Shown here in pieces: positions 37,184-46,055 of a stretch of 64,000 nt of DNA. Location of the stretch: NCBI GenBank assembly GCA_963768565.1, contig CAVYIO010000015.1, positions 1 through 64,000 of the forward strand, in the 5' to 3' direction. Origin of the DNA: JABDKH01 sp963768565. Its GTDB lineage: Bacteria; Bacteroidota; Rhodothermia; Rhodothermales; JABDKH01. Under the pieces are notes generated by a model that worked only from the letters and a program-made list of their open reading frames with translations, had not been told where the DNA came from and did no database searches. Made by a program: the position numbers and the translations under genes. The first letter of the stretch is position 1, and each line of letters begins with the position of its first letter.

Positions 37184-37606
37184 CTACTTCACCCTTCGCC
37201 AGACTTCCTCCAACCTCATCTGGCCAATCTGGCCCGTGTGATACCACAGGCTGTCGCCCACCAGCCTTGCCTTGAACTTGACCGTCAGGCCGACGTTGGG
37301 CGCGGATTCGTGGTACTCGATATACTCGGTGTACGCGCTATCGCCATCAAATTTGTAGCGGCCGCCACCGGCATAGACATCATCCTCCACGACACCGTTG
37401 ATGATCTGTTGGCGCCCAAAAGCGAAATGCGTGTCATTGAGCATCTTGTACGATGGCCCCAGATATCGGCCCCGGTCGATGGTAGTGTCGGGATAGATAG
37501 ATCGCTGGCTGACCATCTCCCACGTTCCGACAAGAGGATTGGACTGGGCCTGAGTGGCCACTGCCGTAACAAGCAGCGCGATGAAGAAAAGGGGGACCAC
37601 ACGCAT
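37184..37606 (-). CDS. Secreted lipocalin-like protein
   Basis: 140 residues with a signal peptide (LVTAVATQAQS) and a start with the near-perfect ribosome-binding site AGGAGGTGATC just upstream. The mature part begins NPLVGTWEMVSQRSIYP and continues as antiparallel strands (HFAFGRQQIINGVVEDDVYA, GGGRYKFDGDSAYTEYIEYH, GLTVKFKARLVGDSLWYHTG), ending in MRLEEVWRRVK. This LVGTWEL...EVWRR pattern is that of DUF4488/lipocalin-like proteins. Function unknown. The gaps on both sides (about 200 bases each) show nothing. Confidence 0.7.
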   Translation of the reverse strand: MRVVPLFFIALLVTAVATQAQSNPLVGTWEMVSQRSIYPDTTIDRGRYLGPSYKMLNDTHFAFGRQQIINGVVEDDVYAGGGRYKFDGDSAYTEYIEYHESAPNVGLTVKFKARLVGDSLWYHTGQIGQMRLEEVWRRVK

Positions 37607-37819
37607 TTCTGATCACCTCCTGTGTACAAGAAACCAATGAAAACACGTCCGCTGACCCGCGTGGAGGCACCGGGCCGCGCCTTTCGAATGTATCCGATGG
37701 GAGCCTGAGATTCAACTTGCCCCACCGTGAATTGGCGCCTCGTACCGCAGGCAAAAGGTGGCCGCCGTCGAGAGGGGAACGCCCGAGAGGAACCGGACGC
37801 AAGGCTCGCCAATCCCGGC

Positions 37820-37987
37820 CTAACGTTTTCGGTGCCGGTCACCGGTAACCGCCATCCAGATGAAAACCACGCCCAGAAACGCCACACCGAGCAGGCTGAT
37901 CAGGATGGTTCCCCATTCGAGAATGACGCTCACGAATATCAGAACAGCCAGGCTCAGTAACATAAATCCAAAGAGGATATCCTGCAT
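37820..37987 (-). CDS. Hypothetical small membrane protein (two TM helices)
   Basis: 55 residues: MQDILFGFMLLSLAVLIFVS, then VILEWGTILI and SLLGVAFLGVVFIWMAVTG, ending in the basic tail DRHRKR. Two hydrophobic helices are clear. There is no Shine-Dalgarno sequence, and the protein is not recognised. It lies divergent from the cNMP-binding gene. Confidence 0.5.
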   Translation of the reverse strand: MQDILFGFMLLSLAVLIFVSVILEWGTILISLLGVAFLGVVFIWMAVTGDRHRKR

Positions 37988-38139
37988 ATCGGCAATAGGG
38001 TAGTGGTCGGATCGGAGTCGGGGAATTGCGCCCGGGCTTCTCCAATGAACCGGTCTTTTGGATGACAGTCAAGAATGTCGACAGGCGCTCGTGCGCGAAC
38101 ACGTTGAAAGCTGTACTTTTTGTTATCAACGGGACGATT

Positions 38140-38661
38140 ATGGACACGATCTGGGGAAACATTTTCAGGAGCAATGCGGGACCGAACGATCCCCTTGCTG
38201 TGCTGAAGAGCGTTCCGATCTTTGCGCGGCTTTCCAGGCGGCAGTTGCAATCAGTGGAGAAGATCCTCCACACACGCCGGTACACTCCGGGAGAAATAGT
38301 CTTTCGCCAGGGCGATCCCGGGGTGGGGATGTACATCATTGCGCGCGGCCGTGTCGCCATCTCTCAGGAACCGGACGATACACCGCTTGCGGAGCTGGGT
38401 GAAGGAGATTTCTTCGGCGAAATAGCGCTACTCAACGAAAGGTCCCGCAGCGCGACGGCTGTAGCCGTTGAAAACACGACGCTCTTCGGGTTCTTTCAAC
38501 CCGACCTGCTGTCGATTCTGGAGAGGCAGCCAAGGATCGGCGTGATTGTACTCCGCGGCCTGGCGGAAATCGCGGGCGAGCGTCTCTTGAGAACCGAGGG
38601 CAAACTCCGCGACTGTCAGCGCGCGCTGACGCCCGCCGAGGGCACGGAAGCACGCACGTAG
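38140..38661 (+). CDS. Cyclic nucleotide-binding domain protein (no DNA-binding domain)
   Basis: 173 residues from MDTIWGNIFRSNAGP; an in-frame ATG at 38026 would add 38 residues of non-homologous look. It is a CAP-type beta barrel: FARLSRRQLQSVEKILHTRR, PGEIVFRQGDPGVGMYIIAR, GRVAISQ, and the phosphate-binding cassette GDFFGEIALLNERSRSATAV. Only a short helix follows, so it cannot act like Crp on DNA and is probably a sensor or regulator of a partner. It lies 10 bases upstream of the AI-2E permease gene, on the same strand. Confidence 0.85.
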   Translation: MDTIWGNIFRSNAGPNDPLAVLKSVPIFARLSRRQLQSVEKILHTRRYTPGEIVFRQGDPGVGMYIIARGRVAISQEPDDTPLAELGEGDFFGEIALLNERSRSATAVAVENTTLFGFFQPDLLSILERQPRIGVIVLRGLAEIAGERLLRTEGKLRDCQRALTPAEGTEART

Positions 38662-38671
38662 GGCCAGCAGG

Positions 38672-39721
38672 ATGATACAGAAAGCCCCGGCCTGGGCACG
38701 GCTATTCCTGATCGCGATTCTCGTCGCCGGGGTGATATACGTGTTGAGCGGTCTCGGCCACGTCGTTCGCCTGCTGATCGTAGGCGGCCTCCTTGCATAC
38801 CTCCTCGATCCCGTCGCGCGCTCTCTGGAGGCGAGGGGTTTGACCAGGGGTCTCGCGACGATCCTGATCTTCTCCAGCCTCGTGCTCCTTCTGCTAGCGC
38901 TGGTGTATGCGCTGTCTCCAATCGTTTTCGAGCAGGCCGCAGGCCTCCAGGAGGGTTTCGATGCGACGGATATCGATCGGCTCCTCTACGACATTGACTG
39001 GCTCATCAACGGCTTCCTGAGTCGGTTTGGCGCAGGCGCAATCGACGTTCCGACTGTTGCGCACGACTGGCTTGCTCAACAGTCCGCCAACCTGCTCAAA
39101 CTCATACCGAACGCCCTGTCACTGGTCACGGACATACTGATCGTGCCCTTCATCATGTTCTTCCTGTTGCGGGACGGCGTCGAAATGAAGAAGACGTTCA
39201 TCAGCTGGTTGCCCAATCGCTACTTCGAATTCAGCCTGTCGGTTATCCACAAGAGCAGCATCAAGCTTGGGGCGTATCTGCGAGGACAGGCGACTGCTGC
39301 GCTCGTTGTTGCGATACTCTCCAGCGTTGCGCTGTGGGCAATCGGTATCGACTACTACCTGATAGTCGGTGTTTTCGCAGGCTTCGCCAACATGGTGCCA
39401 TACCTCGGGCCAGTGGCAGGCGCGGTGGCGGCCATCATCGTGTCGTCGTTGACGACGGGATCGCTGCAAGATGCGGCGTGGATCGCAGGGTCGTTCGCGG
39501 TGATCCAGGCCATAGACAACATGCTCGTGCAGCCGTTTGTCCTGTCCAGGAACGTCGAAATGCATCCGCTCGGAATCCTGCTGGCCGTAATCGTCGGAGG
39601 CCAGCTCTTCGGGCTGTGGGGATTGTTACTGGCGGTGCCGGTGGCGTCGATGGCGAAGGTCATCATCGCCGAGGTGCTTGGCAACCTTCGGAGGTTCCGC
39701 CTGACCGGGCAGAGCAGCTAG
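38672..39721 (+). CDS. AI-2E family transporter (UPF0118 permease)
   Basis: 349 residues, about eight TM helices: GLGHVVRLLIVGGLLAYLLD at the N-terminus, the cytoplasmic/periplasmic domain in the middle, IGIDYYLIVGVFAGFANMVP, YLGPVAGAVAAIIVS and the C-terminal LGILLAVIVGGQLFGLWGLL, ending PVASMAKVI. It belongs to the YdiK/PerM group, exporters of various solutes (AI-2, Na+/H+). Its stop codon overlaps the stop of the convergent GroES-like gene through CTAG. It may be controlled by the cNMP-binding protein encoded just before it. Confidence 0.92.
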   Translation: MIQKAPAWARLFLIAILVAGVIYVLSGLGHVVRLLIVGGLLAYLLDPVARSLEARGLTRGLATILIFSSLVLLLLALVYALSPIVFEQAAGLQEGFDATDIDRLLYDIDWLINGFLSRFGAGAIDVPTVAHDWLAQQSANLLKLIPNALSLVTDILIVPFIMFFLLRDGVEMKKTFISWLPNRYFEFSLSVIHKSSIKLGAYLRGQATAALVVAILSSVALWAIGIDYYLIVGVFAGFANMVPYLGPVAGAVAAIIVSSLTTGSLQDAAWIAGSFAVIQAIDNMLVQPFVLSRNVEMHPLGILLAVIVGGQLFGLWGLLLAVPVASMAKVIIAEVLGNLRRFRLTGQSS

Positions 39722-40113
39722 TCCTCGTCTTCGAGAATATCCTCGATGTTACTGAGGATGTCGTCCGGACTCGGACGTTCGATCGCGAGGATCGCGGCGT
39801 GGTGGACGATCAGGTAGTTCTTGTTTCTGTATGAGATCTCGACCGCCTCTTTGCGAACAAAGAACGCAAAATCACCCGGCTGGGCCTGCAGGGGCAGGTA
39901 GCGAACGGACTCGCGATTTTCCGCCCAGGGCTCGCCCTCCGAGTATTCGGGATTCGCCGTCAGGTATCCCGGGCCCACCCGAATCACACGCCCGCTGCCG
40001 ACTTTGTCGCGCTCGGCGACGGTGGCCGGAAGAACAAGACCCGACTCGGTCTGCTTCTCGCCGTCGTGCGGCTCGATGAGCACGCGGTCTCCCGTAATGA
40101 TGAGTTGTCCCAT
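39718..40113 (-). CDS. GroES-like co-chaperonin family protein
   Basis: 131 residues with a cpn10 fold: LIITGDRVLIEPHDGEKQTE, SGLVLPATVAERDKVGSGRV, QPGDFAFFVRKEAVEISYRN and YLIVHHAAILAIE. It is longer than GroES (about 96), with an inserted segment (NPEYSEGEPWAENRESVRYL) and an acidic tail (ILSNIEDILEDED). No groEL follows, so it is a paralog rather than the main GroES. Confidence 0.88.
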   Translation of the reverse strand: MGQLIITGDRVLIEPHDGEKQTESGLVLPATVAERDKVGSGRVIRVGPGYLTANPEYSEGEPWAENRESVRYLPLQAQPGDFAFFVRKEAVEISYRNKNYLIVHHAAILAIERPSPDDILSNIEDILEDED

Positions 40114-40177
40114 GTCGTGGGCGTGTGAGTATTAATGCCCGGCGCACGCGCCAGCATCGGCCTGGTATCTGCCGTAT

Positions 40178-40831
40178 CTATTCTGAAACGAAATCAACTG
40201 CGCGATGGGTTCCGTCGCAGAAGGGCTTGTTGTTTGAATGTCCGCACCGGCAGAGCACCGCACGCGTACCGCGCCGCTCCTCTCCGTCCGAACCTTCGAT
40301 TCGGAATTCGCCGGCCAGAAGGAACGACCCATTCTTGTTCAGCTTCACCGACATGATGCTGTCGGACAGGCCGGGTGCAATCTTGACACCTCCCTCTCCG
40401 AGCGATCCGTCGTCGACGAAGCCACCTTCCTTGTGGCTGTTGTCGCAGTACGGCTTGTTTGAAGAAAGACCGCACCGGCAGAGCGCGAGGCGCGTTTCGG
40501 TTGAGATCAGCGAGTCATCCGGCCCCTTGAGCTCGATGTCACCTGTCAGGTACAGGGGCCCGTTTTCGCCGACCGTGACGACATTCTCTTCAGGAATCAG
40601 CTCCCCGGCGCCCCCATCAAGCCGCTCATAGGTCAGGGCACCAGACGGACAACGATGAATGACGACAGCGATTCGGTCGGGACGTGCGCCATCCGGATCG
40701 ATCCACGGTTTACGCTGAGGATCAAAAACATCAGGAAGCCCCTCGGCACACTCGGCCGCATGAATACACCGGCCCACATCGTAGGTGATGGCAATGTCTT
40801 CTCCTTCGTAGCGGATGACTTTAGAAGCCAT
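40178..40831 (-). CDS. Iron-sulfur protein: divergent 4Fe-4S domain plus two CDGSH domains
   Basis: About 217 residues. The N-terminal 70 residues (YDVGRCIHAAECAEGLPDVF, HRCPSGALTYE) are a Fer4_19-type single 4Fe-4S domain. Two CDGSH-type [2Fe-2S] sites follow: CRCGLSSNKPYCDNSH and CRCGHSNNKPFCDGTH, each with the C-x-C-x(n)-C-x3-H ligand pattern. Such proteins are thought to carry or sense Fe-S clusters and electrons. The domain order (4Fe-4S, CDGSH, CDGSH) makes this a soluble multi-cluster protein with no TM anchor. Confidence 0.9.
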   Translation of the reverse strand: MASKVIRYEGEDIAITYDVGRCIHAAECAEGLPDVFDPQRKPWIDPDGARPDRIAVVIHRCPSGALTYERLDGGAGELIPEENVVTVGENGPLYLTGDIELKGPDDSLISTETRLALCRCGLSSNKPYCDNSHKEGGFVDDGSLGEGGVKIAPGLSDSIMSVKLNKNGSFLLAGEFRIEGSDGEERRGTRAVLCRCGHSNNKPFCDGTHRAVDFVSE

Positions 40832-40873
40832 TTTCAATATCTCCGTGCGAGATTGGTGAACAGTAAAAAACGT

Positions 40874-42127
40874 CTACCCGGGCGACTCGGAAAGCAAGAA
40901 GTCAACATAATCCGAATATTGCTTGACGAGTTCCAGATAATGGCTACCCGTGCCGGGCCCGGCGAAGCCGGTGTGGATTTTCCTGACCTTACCCTGGCGA
41001 TCAATGAACACCGTGGTCGGATAGGCCATAATATGGTTCAGCATCGGGAGTGTTTTTTGCGCCTCACCTTTTCCCGATGTACCGGCAATGAGTAGCGGGT
41101 ACTCGATGCGGTGTCTTCGGGCGAACTCGTGTGCCTGGGCTACTGCCGCATCGAAGTCGTCCAGGTGTTCATACAAGAGCGCGACAACCTCGACGCCGCG
41201 CTGATGGTTCTTCCGATAGAACGGGGCGAGAAAGGCAGCCTCGTCGTGGCAGTTCGGGCACCACGTGCCCGCGATCGTCACAACCACAACCTTGTTTACG
41301 AATGCGGAATCAGCAAGCGACACGAGCTCACCGGTGGTATCTGGAAACGCAAACGTGAACGCCCGGGTGCCGGGCTTGAGAAAAGTGAGGGCATCCGGAT
41401 TGGTGAGAGCCGCCGACTCGTCGCGAACGGCCTCCCAGGTTTCATGCCATTTGGTGCCCGACCAGAAATCGCCACGCATCACACCATCGTCGTCGACGCG
41501 GGCATCAAATAGAAACGCGTGGTATCCGTCGAACGTGGACAGTCGCACGCGCGATCCCGCCACGTCGCCTTCCAGGAATCGGTAGTCTCCCGATGGCGTG
41601 AGGAAGGTGCCGGTCAGATTGGAACCGGACTGCTTGAATTCGCCCACCGCGGGTGTGATGGTTCCATCGGCCTGGCGAAACGCAACACCCCATCGACCGG
41701 TAATATTTACAGCAGCGGGCTCGCCCAGAGGAGCGAATCGCTCCGGTTGGCTCTTGACGGCTCGAAGGGGCATCATCTGCCGAGTGCCTCCGCTCTTGAC
41801 AACTGACAATGAGCCGACGAGAAAGCCGTTCTCTAAAGATGCGCTGATTCTGGAATTGAAGGCGCGGAAGTTTATGACCAGATCCCGGCCACTGACGGAA
41901 ACGTCGGAAGTCGTAACGCGCTCTGCTCCGTTGATCAGTGTCGCACTGATGTGACCGGCTTCGCGGCTCAGATCGAGAAAGAAGGGTAGCTCTCCACCGG
42001 GCGAGGTCAGGCCGACGCGCCACACGCCAATGGGGACGGGATCCACCTGTGGCAGCGGCCGTTGCCGGCACGCCACAGACTGAAGCAGCAAGACCAGCGC
42101 GGCAAGGGTGAGGGCTTGAGCCCGCAT
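40874..42127 (-). CDS. TlpA-like thioredoxin-fold lipoprotein
   Basis: 417 residues. A lipobox (LLLQSVACRQ) is followed by about 230 residues of beta-rich sequence (GRWGVAFRQADGTITPAVGE, NLTGTFLTPSGDYRFLEGDV) and then a TlpA/redoxin domain from about residue 250, with the active site GTWCPNCHDEAAF, FIDRQGKVRKIHTGFAG and a conserved Pro before TTVF. It would be anchored in the periplasm and act as a disulfide reductase or thiol-specific redox protein. Confidence 0.88.
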   Translation of the reverse strand: MRAQALTLAALVLLLQSVACRQRPLPQVDPVPIGVWRVGLTSPGGELPFFLDLSREAGHISATLINGAERVTTSDVSVSGRDLVINFRAFNSRISASLENGFLVGSLSVVKSGGTRQMMPLRAVKSQPERFAPLGEPAAVNITGRWGVAFRQADGTITPAVGEFKQSGSNLTGTFLTPSGDYRFLEGDVAGSRVRLSTFDGYHAFLFDARVDDDGVMRGDFWSGTKWHETWEAVRDESAALTNPDALTFLKPGTRAFTFAFPDTTGELVSLADSAFVNKVVVVTIAGTWCPNCHDEAAFLAPFYRKNHQRGVEVVALLYEHLDDFDAAVAQAHEFARRHRIEYPLLIAGTSGKGEAQKTLPMLNHIMAYPTTVFIDRQGKVRKIHTGFAGPGTGSHYLELVKQYSDYVDFLLSESPG

Positions 42128-42227
42128 GGTCTTTCGGGTCGATCGAGGTGTGGATCAAAATCTGGATACGCCCGGCGAAATATGCGGATCCATCAAACCG
42201 ACCGACGCGCGCGAGATATCGGTGCTG

Positions 42228-43733
42228 CTAATTCGGCAGAAACTGGGATTCCAGCTTCGAGCGCACCTCATCGAGTTCCTTGCGGAACGGCATGTCAGTG
42301 TCGAAACGATCTCCGACCGCCCGGCACGCATGGATCACTGTTGAGTGATCGCGCCCGCCAAACCGAAGGCCGATCGTCTTGAGGGGCTGGGCCGTGAGCT
42401 GCTTGCAGAAAAACATGGCCATGTGTCTGGCCTGCACAACCTCACGCCGTCTCGTCTTCGCGGAGAGGAGGTCCAGCGGCACGTTGTAGTACAGCGCGAC
42501 CTGGCGCTTGATATCCTCGATATCAAGGCGTGTAGGTTTCTCGTCGAGGAGATCGTCGAGCACCTCGCGCGCAAATGGCAGGTCGATGCGCGGGTTGCTG
42601 TGGAGGCTCGCGTGGGCAGTCAGGCGGATCAGCGCGCCCTCGAGTTTTCGGATGTTGGTCTTGATTCGCTCGGCGATGAACTCGGCCACGCCGGTTTCAA
42701 GCATCACGCTTTCGGCCTGTGCCTTTCGCCGGAGTATGGCGATGCGCGTTTCGAGATCCGGAGGCTGGACGTCCGCTACAAGGCCCCAGTGGAAGCGCGA
42801 CAACAGGCGCTCCTCGATGCCGACGATGTCTTTGGGTGGCCGGTCGCACGAAAGAACGATCTGGCATCGGTTCTGGTGCAGCTCATTGAAGATGTGGAAG
42901 AACTCTTCCTGCGTCTTCTCCTTGCCGTTGAAGAACTGAACGTCGTCCATGATGAGCATCCTGACCTCGCGGAAGCGTCGAGCAAACTCGGCGATACGAT
43001 TCTGCTGGATGGCCTGCACGAACATCGACGTAAATCTCTCGCTGGAGATGTACAGGGTGCCGTTCCCGAAACCGTTACTGGCGGCGTAGTTGCCGATAGC
43101 CTGGATCAGGTGAGTCTTGCCGAGCCCTGCGCCGCCGTAAACGAGGAAGGGGTTGAAGCTGGTTTCGCCGGGCCGCTCTCCGATGGCAAGAGCGGCACTG
43201 CGTGCGAGTCGGTTGCAGTCGCCTTCTATGAACCGATCGAATGTGTAGAGGCGATTGAGGTCGGGTGTCTGTTGATACGTAGCATCCCGCGTGGACGGCC
43301 GGTCGGCCTGTCGCGTGAAAGGCGAGTTGTATGTCCGGGCGGGAGGGGGCGCAAAGGCAGGAGGCGCCTGGCGATGGGTTGTCGGGTGCCGGTGGGGATC
43401 AGGCGTCTCCTGTCGTGCGGTGCGCCCGCTGAGGTCATCGAGGGCAGGTGGCGTTTCAGGCTCGGCTAGATCCGAGTCAATGAGGAAAGAAATTTCAGTG
43501 CTGGTGCCCGTAACGCGATCGACGGTACTGCTGAGGATCACGTTGAAGCGGCTCTCCAGCCACTCGTAGAAAAAGCGACTGGGAACACCGAGGCGAAGCT
43601 GATAGCCGCTGCCTGCGCGCTGAAGCGACATCGGTTTGATGGGCTCGAACCATGTCTTGTAGACCTGTGGCGCGAGTTCGTCGGCGAGTTTACTCAGACA
43701 TGATGTCCACGTCTCTTCGGCGGTGAGGTGCAT
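42228..43733 (-). CDS. dnaA: Chromosomal replication initiator DnaA
   Basis: 501 residues from the ATG at 43733 (MHLTAEETWTSCLSKLADEL), which matches the family start; the frame is open further upstream, but that part is not DnaA-like. Domain I: KTWFEPIKPMSLQ. Domain III AAA+: FNPFLVYGGAGLGKTHLIQA (Walker A), LIMDDVQFFNGKEKTQEEFF (Walker B) and the LLSRFHWGLVADV sensor region. Domain IV: DLLSAKTRRREVVQARHMAM and the DnaA signature GGRDHSTVIHACRAV. It binds the 9-mer boxes found upstream of it and at 25.7-26.06 kb. Confidence 0.98.
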   Translation of the reverse strand: MHLTAEETWTSCLSKLADELAPQVYKTWFEPIKPMSLQRAGSGYQLRLGVPSRFFYEWLESRFNVILSSTVDRVTGTSTEISFLIDSDLAEPETPPALDDLSGRTARQETPDPHRHPTTHRQAPPAFAPPPARTYNSPFTRQADRPSTRDATYQQTPDLNRLYTFDRFIEGDCNRLARSAALAIGERPGETSFNPFLVYGGAGLGKTHLIQAIGNYAASNGFGNGTLYISSERFTSMFVQAIQQNRIAEFARRFREVRMLIMDDVQFFNGKEKTQEEFFHIFNELHQNRCQIVLSCDRPPKDIVGIEERLLSRFHWGLVADVQPPDLETRIAILRRKAQAESVMLETGVAEFIAERIKTNIRKLEGALIRLTAHASLHSNPRIDLPFAREVLDDLLDEKPTRLDIEDIKRQVALYYNVPLDLLSAKTRRREVVQARHMAMFFCKQLTAQPLKTIGLRFGGRDHSTVIHACRAVGDRFDTDMPFRKELDEVRSKLESQFLPN

Positions 43734-43842
43734 GTTTGGTGGTACGAAGGGGGGATCAACAACACAGGCTTTCATCGGCACTTTTGCGGAAAGCATTCTA
43801 GCCGCGAAACCGGTGCGCTTGCAAGGACTTTCTGTCCCCCAA

Positions 43843-44127
43843 ATACCCACAGAAAAAGGGAGACTTGTGAACGGTTGTCCACAGGTTATCAACAGTGCGC
43901 GGCCGGGGCTGGAAGCGCTTTTGGGACGCGAAATTGAAGAAAGGGCCAGGGGGTGAATGTTGATAAGATCTATAGTCCTGACGACCGCTAATCGTGTGCC
44001 AAGCATCCTTTTGAGCGCGGTCTCACCGGTTTGTTATGGGACAGGATCTTCACAGTGTGGATAAGCCGCGCGGGGCGCCGGGTGCGCCCGGCCGCCAGTC
44101 CATCCACCTGTTCACAGGTTGTTCACA
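43843..44127. promoter_or_regulatory. DnaA-box cluster upstream of dnaA
   Basis: DnaA-box-like 9-mers: TTGTCCACA (43875), TTATCAACA (43886), TGTTGATAA (43958, reverse), TGTGGATAA (44056, reverse; perfect box), TTGTTCACA (44119) and weaker ones at 43843, 44100 and 44108. No gene other than the dnaA 5' side occupies this stretch. It is either the origin itself or the autoregulatory promoter region of dnaA. Confidence 0.7.
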
Positions 44128-44218
44128 GCGAGGTCGGCTCGTCGGCGTCCGCGGGTTCCCCTCAAGTTTCATCAGAAACAAAGGGTTAGGGCCGACAGCA
44201 CCGATCGCCGCACACGTG

Positions 44219-44374
44219 TCAACGCGTCACGACAAGTGCGCGCGTCGCGGCGGCGCGTTCTGTTTCTACATATCCCGGATTCCCGCCGCCCTGGAAGAAG
44301 AGTCCGCCCGTGTTGAAGACGCGAGCCCGGATGTCGGCGACGGTAGGCACGAGAGCCAGGAACGCTCCGTTCAT
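44219..44374 (-). pseudogene. Truncated third paralog of the 44-49 kb family
   Basis: A 51-residue frame MNGAFLALVPTVADIRARVF, then NTGGLFFQGGGNPGYVETER, closely resembles the start of the mature parts of the two upstream genes (VANVRARMFNTGGLFW). Its ATG overlaps the stop of the preceding gene by ATGA. After the N-terminal motif the sequence diverges and stops. It is a remnant of a third tandem copy. Confidence 0.55.
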
Positions 44375-46055
44375 TGTATCACGGTGATCGGCCGAGCAAG
44401 GTTGATGACTTGCGTCTCGAGCCGGCAGAAGTAGGACCCGGCGGGCAGACCGTCCAGAGACAGCGTGACGCGATTCGTTCCTTCGGCGAAGGGACCGTCT
44501 GCCACCACAGCCACTTCACGACCGAGGACGTCGTAGAGAACCAGCCGGGCCGACATCGATGTCGGCAGCTCGAAGTCGAAGGTGGCGATCTCGGAGGCTG
44601 GCTGCGGATAATGAAAGAGCCGGTAGTCCGGACGGCGCGGGGGTATCTCCGGTGGAGGAGGAGCACGTTGGGTTGTCGTGTCGAAGGGCATGATCAGGGG
44701 GAGGGCCCGCTCCGTGTTGAGTGCCGCCTGCTTGAGCAGTCTGACGGAATCGAATCGGTCCGCGCCCTGCGCCCAGAGGATGGAAACAACGATCTCCTGC
44801 ACATCGCCGGGCTCCATGCGGAAAGGACCGGACGCCGTCACGAACCGGACGTCACCGGGAGTGAATCGTGTACCGTCGCCGTAGAGGTCATCCATCACTC
44901 CAGAAGTCCGGAGGATCCCCCGTGAACATGAACTGCACAGCGGTGAGCGGCCAACCGGTGATGGTCTGCGTGCCGAGTCCGCCGTAGGATATCGTCATTC
45001 CGTCTAGCCAGCGAGGAATCAGATAGCCATACATCTCGTCGGCCCTCGTCGGATTCCCGTTGACGCTACGTGCTGCTGACGTAGAACACGAAGGAGGTCG
45101 CACCCGTGCGCTCGCCGGGCTCGTCGGCGGTACCGTCCCGATCGTTGTCCTTCCCATCCGAATCGACAAGCGGCCCCTGTGCGAACCGGTATCCGAGCGC
45201 GGGTGGCCGACTGCCGTAGCCGCCGGTGCCACCGTCGTCGTTGTCCCCGTTGTAGACGAACGCGAGTCCGAGCGACGAGTCGGATCCGACGTAGTCATCT
45301 CCGGCGTCGCCGAGGTCCGGATCAGACCAGATCCCGAAATACATACTGTCGATGGCGGAGGTCCCACGGTAGACCAGCTCGTATCGGTAGAACGTCGCGT
45401 TCCGGACCCAGCTGTCTTCGGCGCTCTCGGCGGCGAAGGCAGCCACTCGAATCTCCAGTCGGAGTGGCGGGGCGCCGGAGTACCGGTGCTCGTTGCCGGC
45501 GTCGTTCATCACCCACCACGCCGTCTGATCGCCGTACACGTACGGCCGGTCTCCTGCGGGGAGGTCATAGTTGTCGGGATTTCCGTCACCGTCGAACACG
45601 GGTGCACCGAGCTGCCACGGCCAGTCGCGCATGTCGGCTGTGGCCTCACCCGACTCGTTGTAGCGCCGGATGTCCTCGTCGTAGACGGTGTAGATTCGAT
45701 CGTAGGCCGAGCAATCGGCCGGCGGATTCCCGTTCTCGTCGAGTGGGCCGGGCCAGAACTCCCAGCGGTCGTATGTCGCGGCGGTCATCCGCAGCTCGCC
45801 GTCGACGAAGCCGCCGATCCAGAGATTGGTGGCGAAGATCGAGGTTTTGCCGCTGTCTTTCGGGACTTCGTACATCGGCCGACCCACCGTCCAGAACAGG
45901 CCGCCCGTGTTGAACATCCGTGCCCGGACGTTGGCGACATCGAGATCAGCGGACGCTACTCCGGTATCGCACGTGCCGGTGGTCTGGGCGCTCACGGGCA
46001 CCGCCGTGACGACGGCCAGGAGAATGACCTGAAATATCCGCGTTGAGATACGCAT
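44371..46055 (-). pseudogene. Secreted T9SS-sorted protein, paralog A (two frameshifts)
   Basis: Start ATG at 46055 overlaps the stop of the upstream paralog (TGATG). Signal peptide ILLAVVTAVPVSAQTT, then VANVRARMFNTGGLFWTVGR, IFATNLWIGGFVDGELRMTA, DPDLGDAGDDYVGSDSSLGL (calcium-binding-like Asp run) and DNDRDGTADEPGERT. After 45066 the frame changes to one carrying EMYGYLIPRWLDGMTISYGG, and near 44890 to MMDDLYGDGTRFTPGDVRFV...EPGDVQEIVVSILWAQG. It ends with a T9SS-type C-terminal domain (LVLYDVLGREVAVV, LSLDGLPAGSYFCRLETQ). Function unknown; probably a large cell-surface or secreted protein of a lineage-specific family. Confidence 0.75.

Noticed and set aside
42345..43469. 374-residue frame on the plus strand
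   Set aside because: Fully antisense to dnaA, which has clear motifs; high-GC coding DNA commonly leaves long open antisense frames.
45060..46046. 328-residue plus-strand frame
   Set aside because: Antisense to the T9SS paralog A, Val/Arg-rich composition without motifs or start signal.
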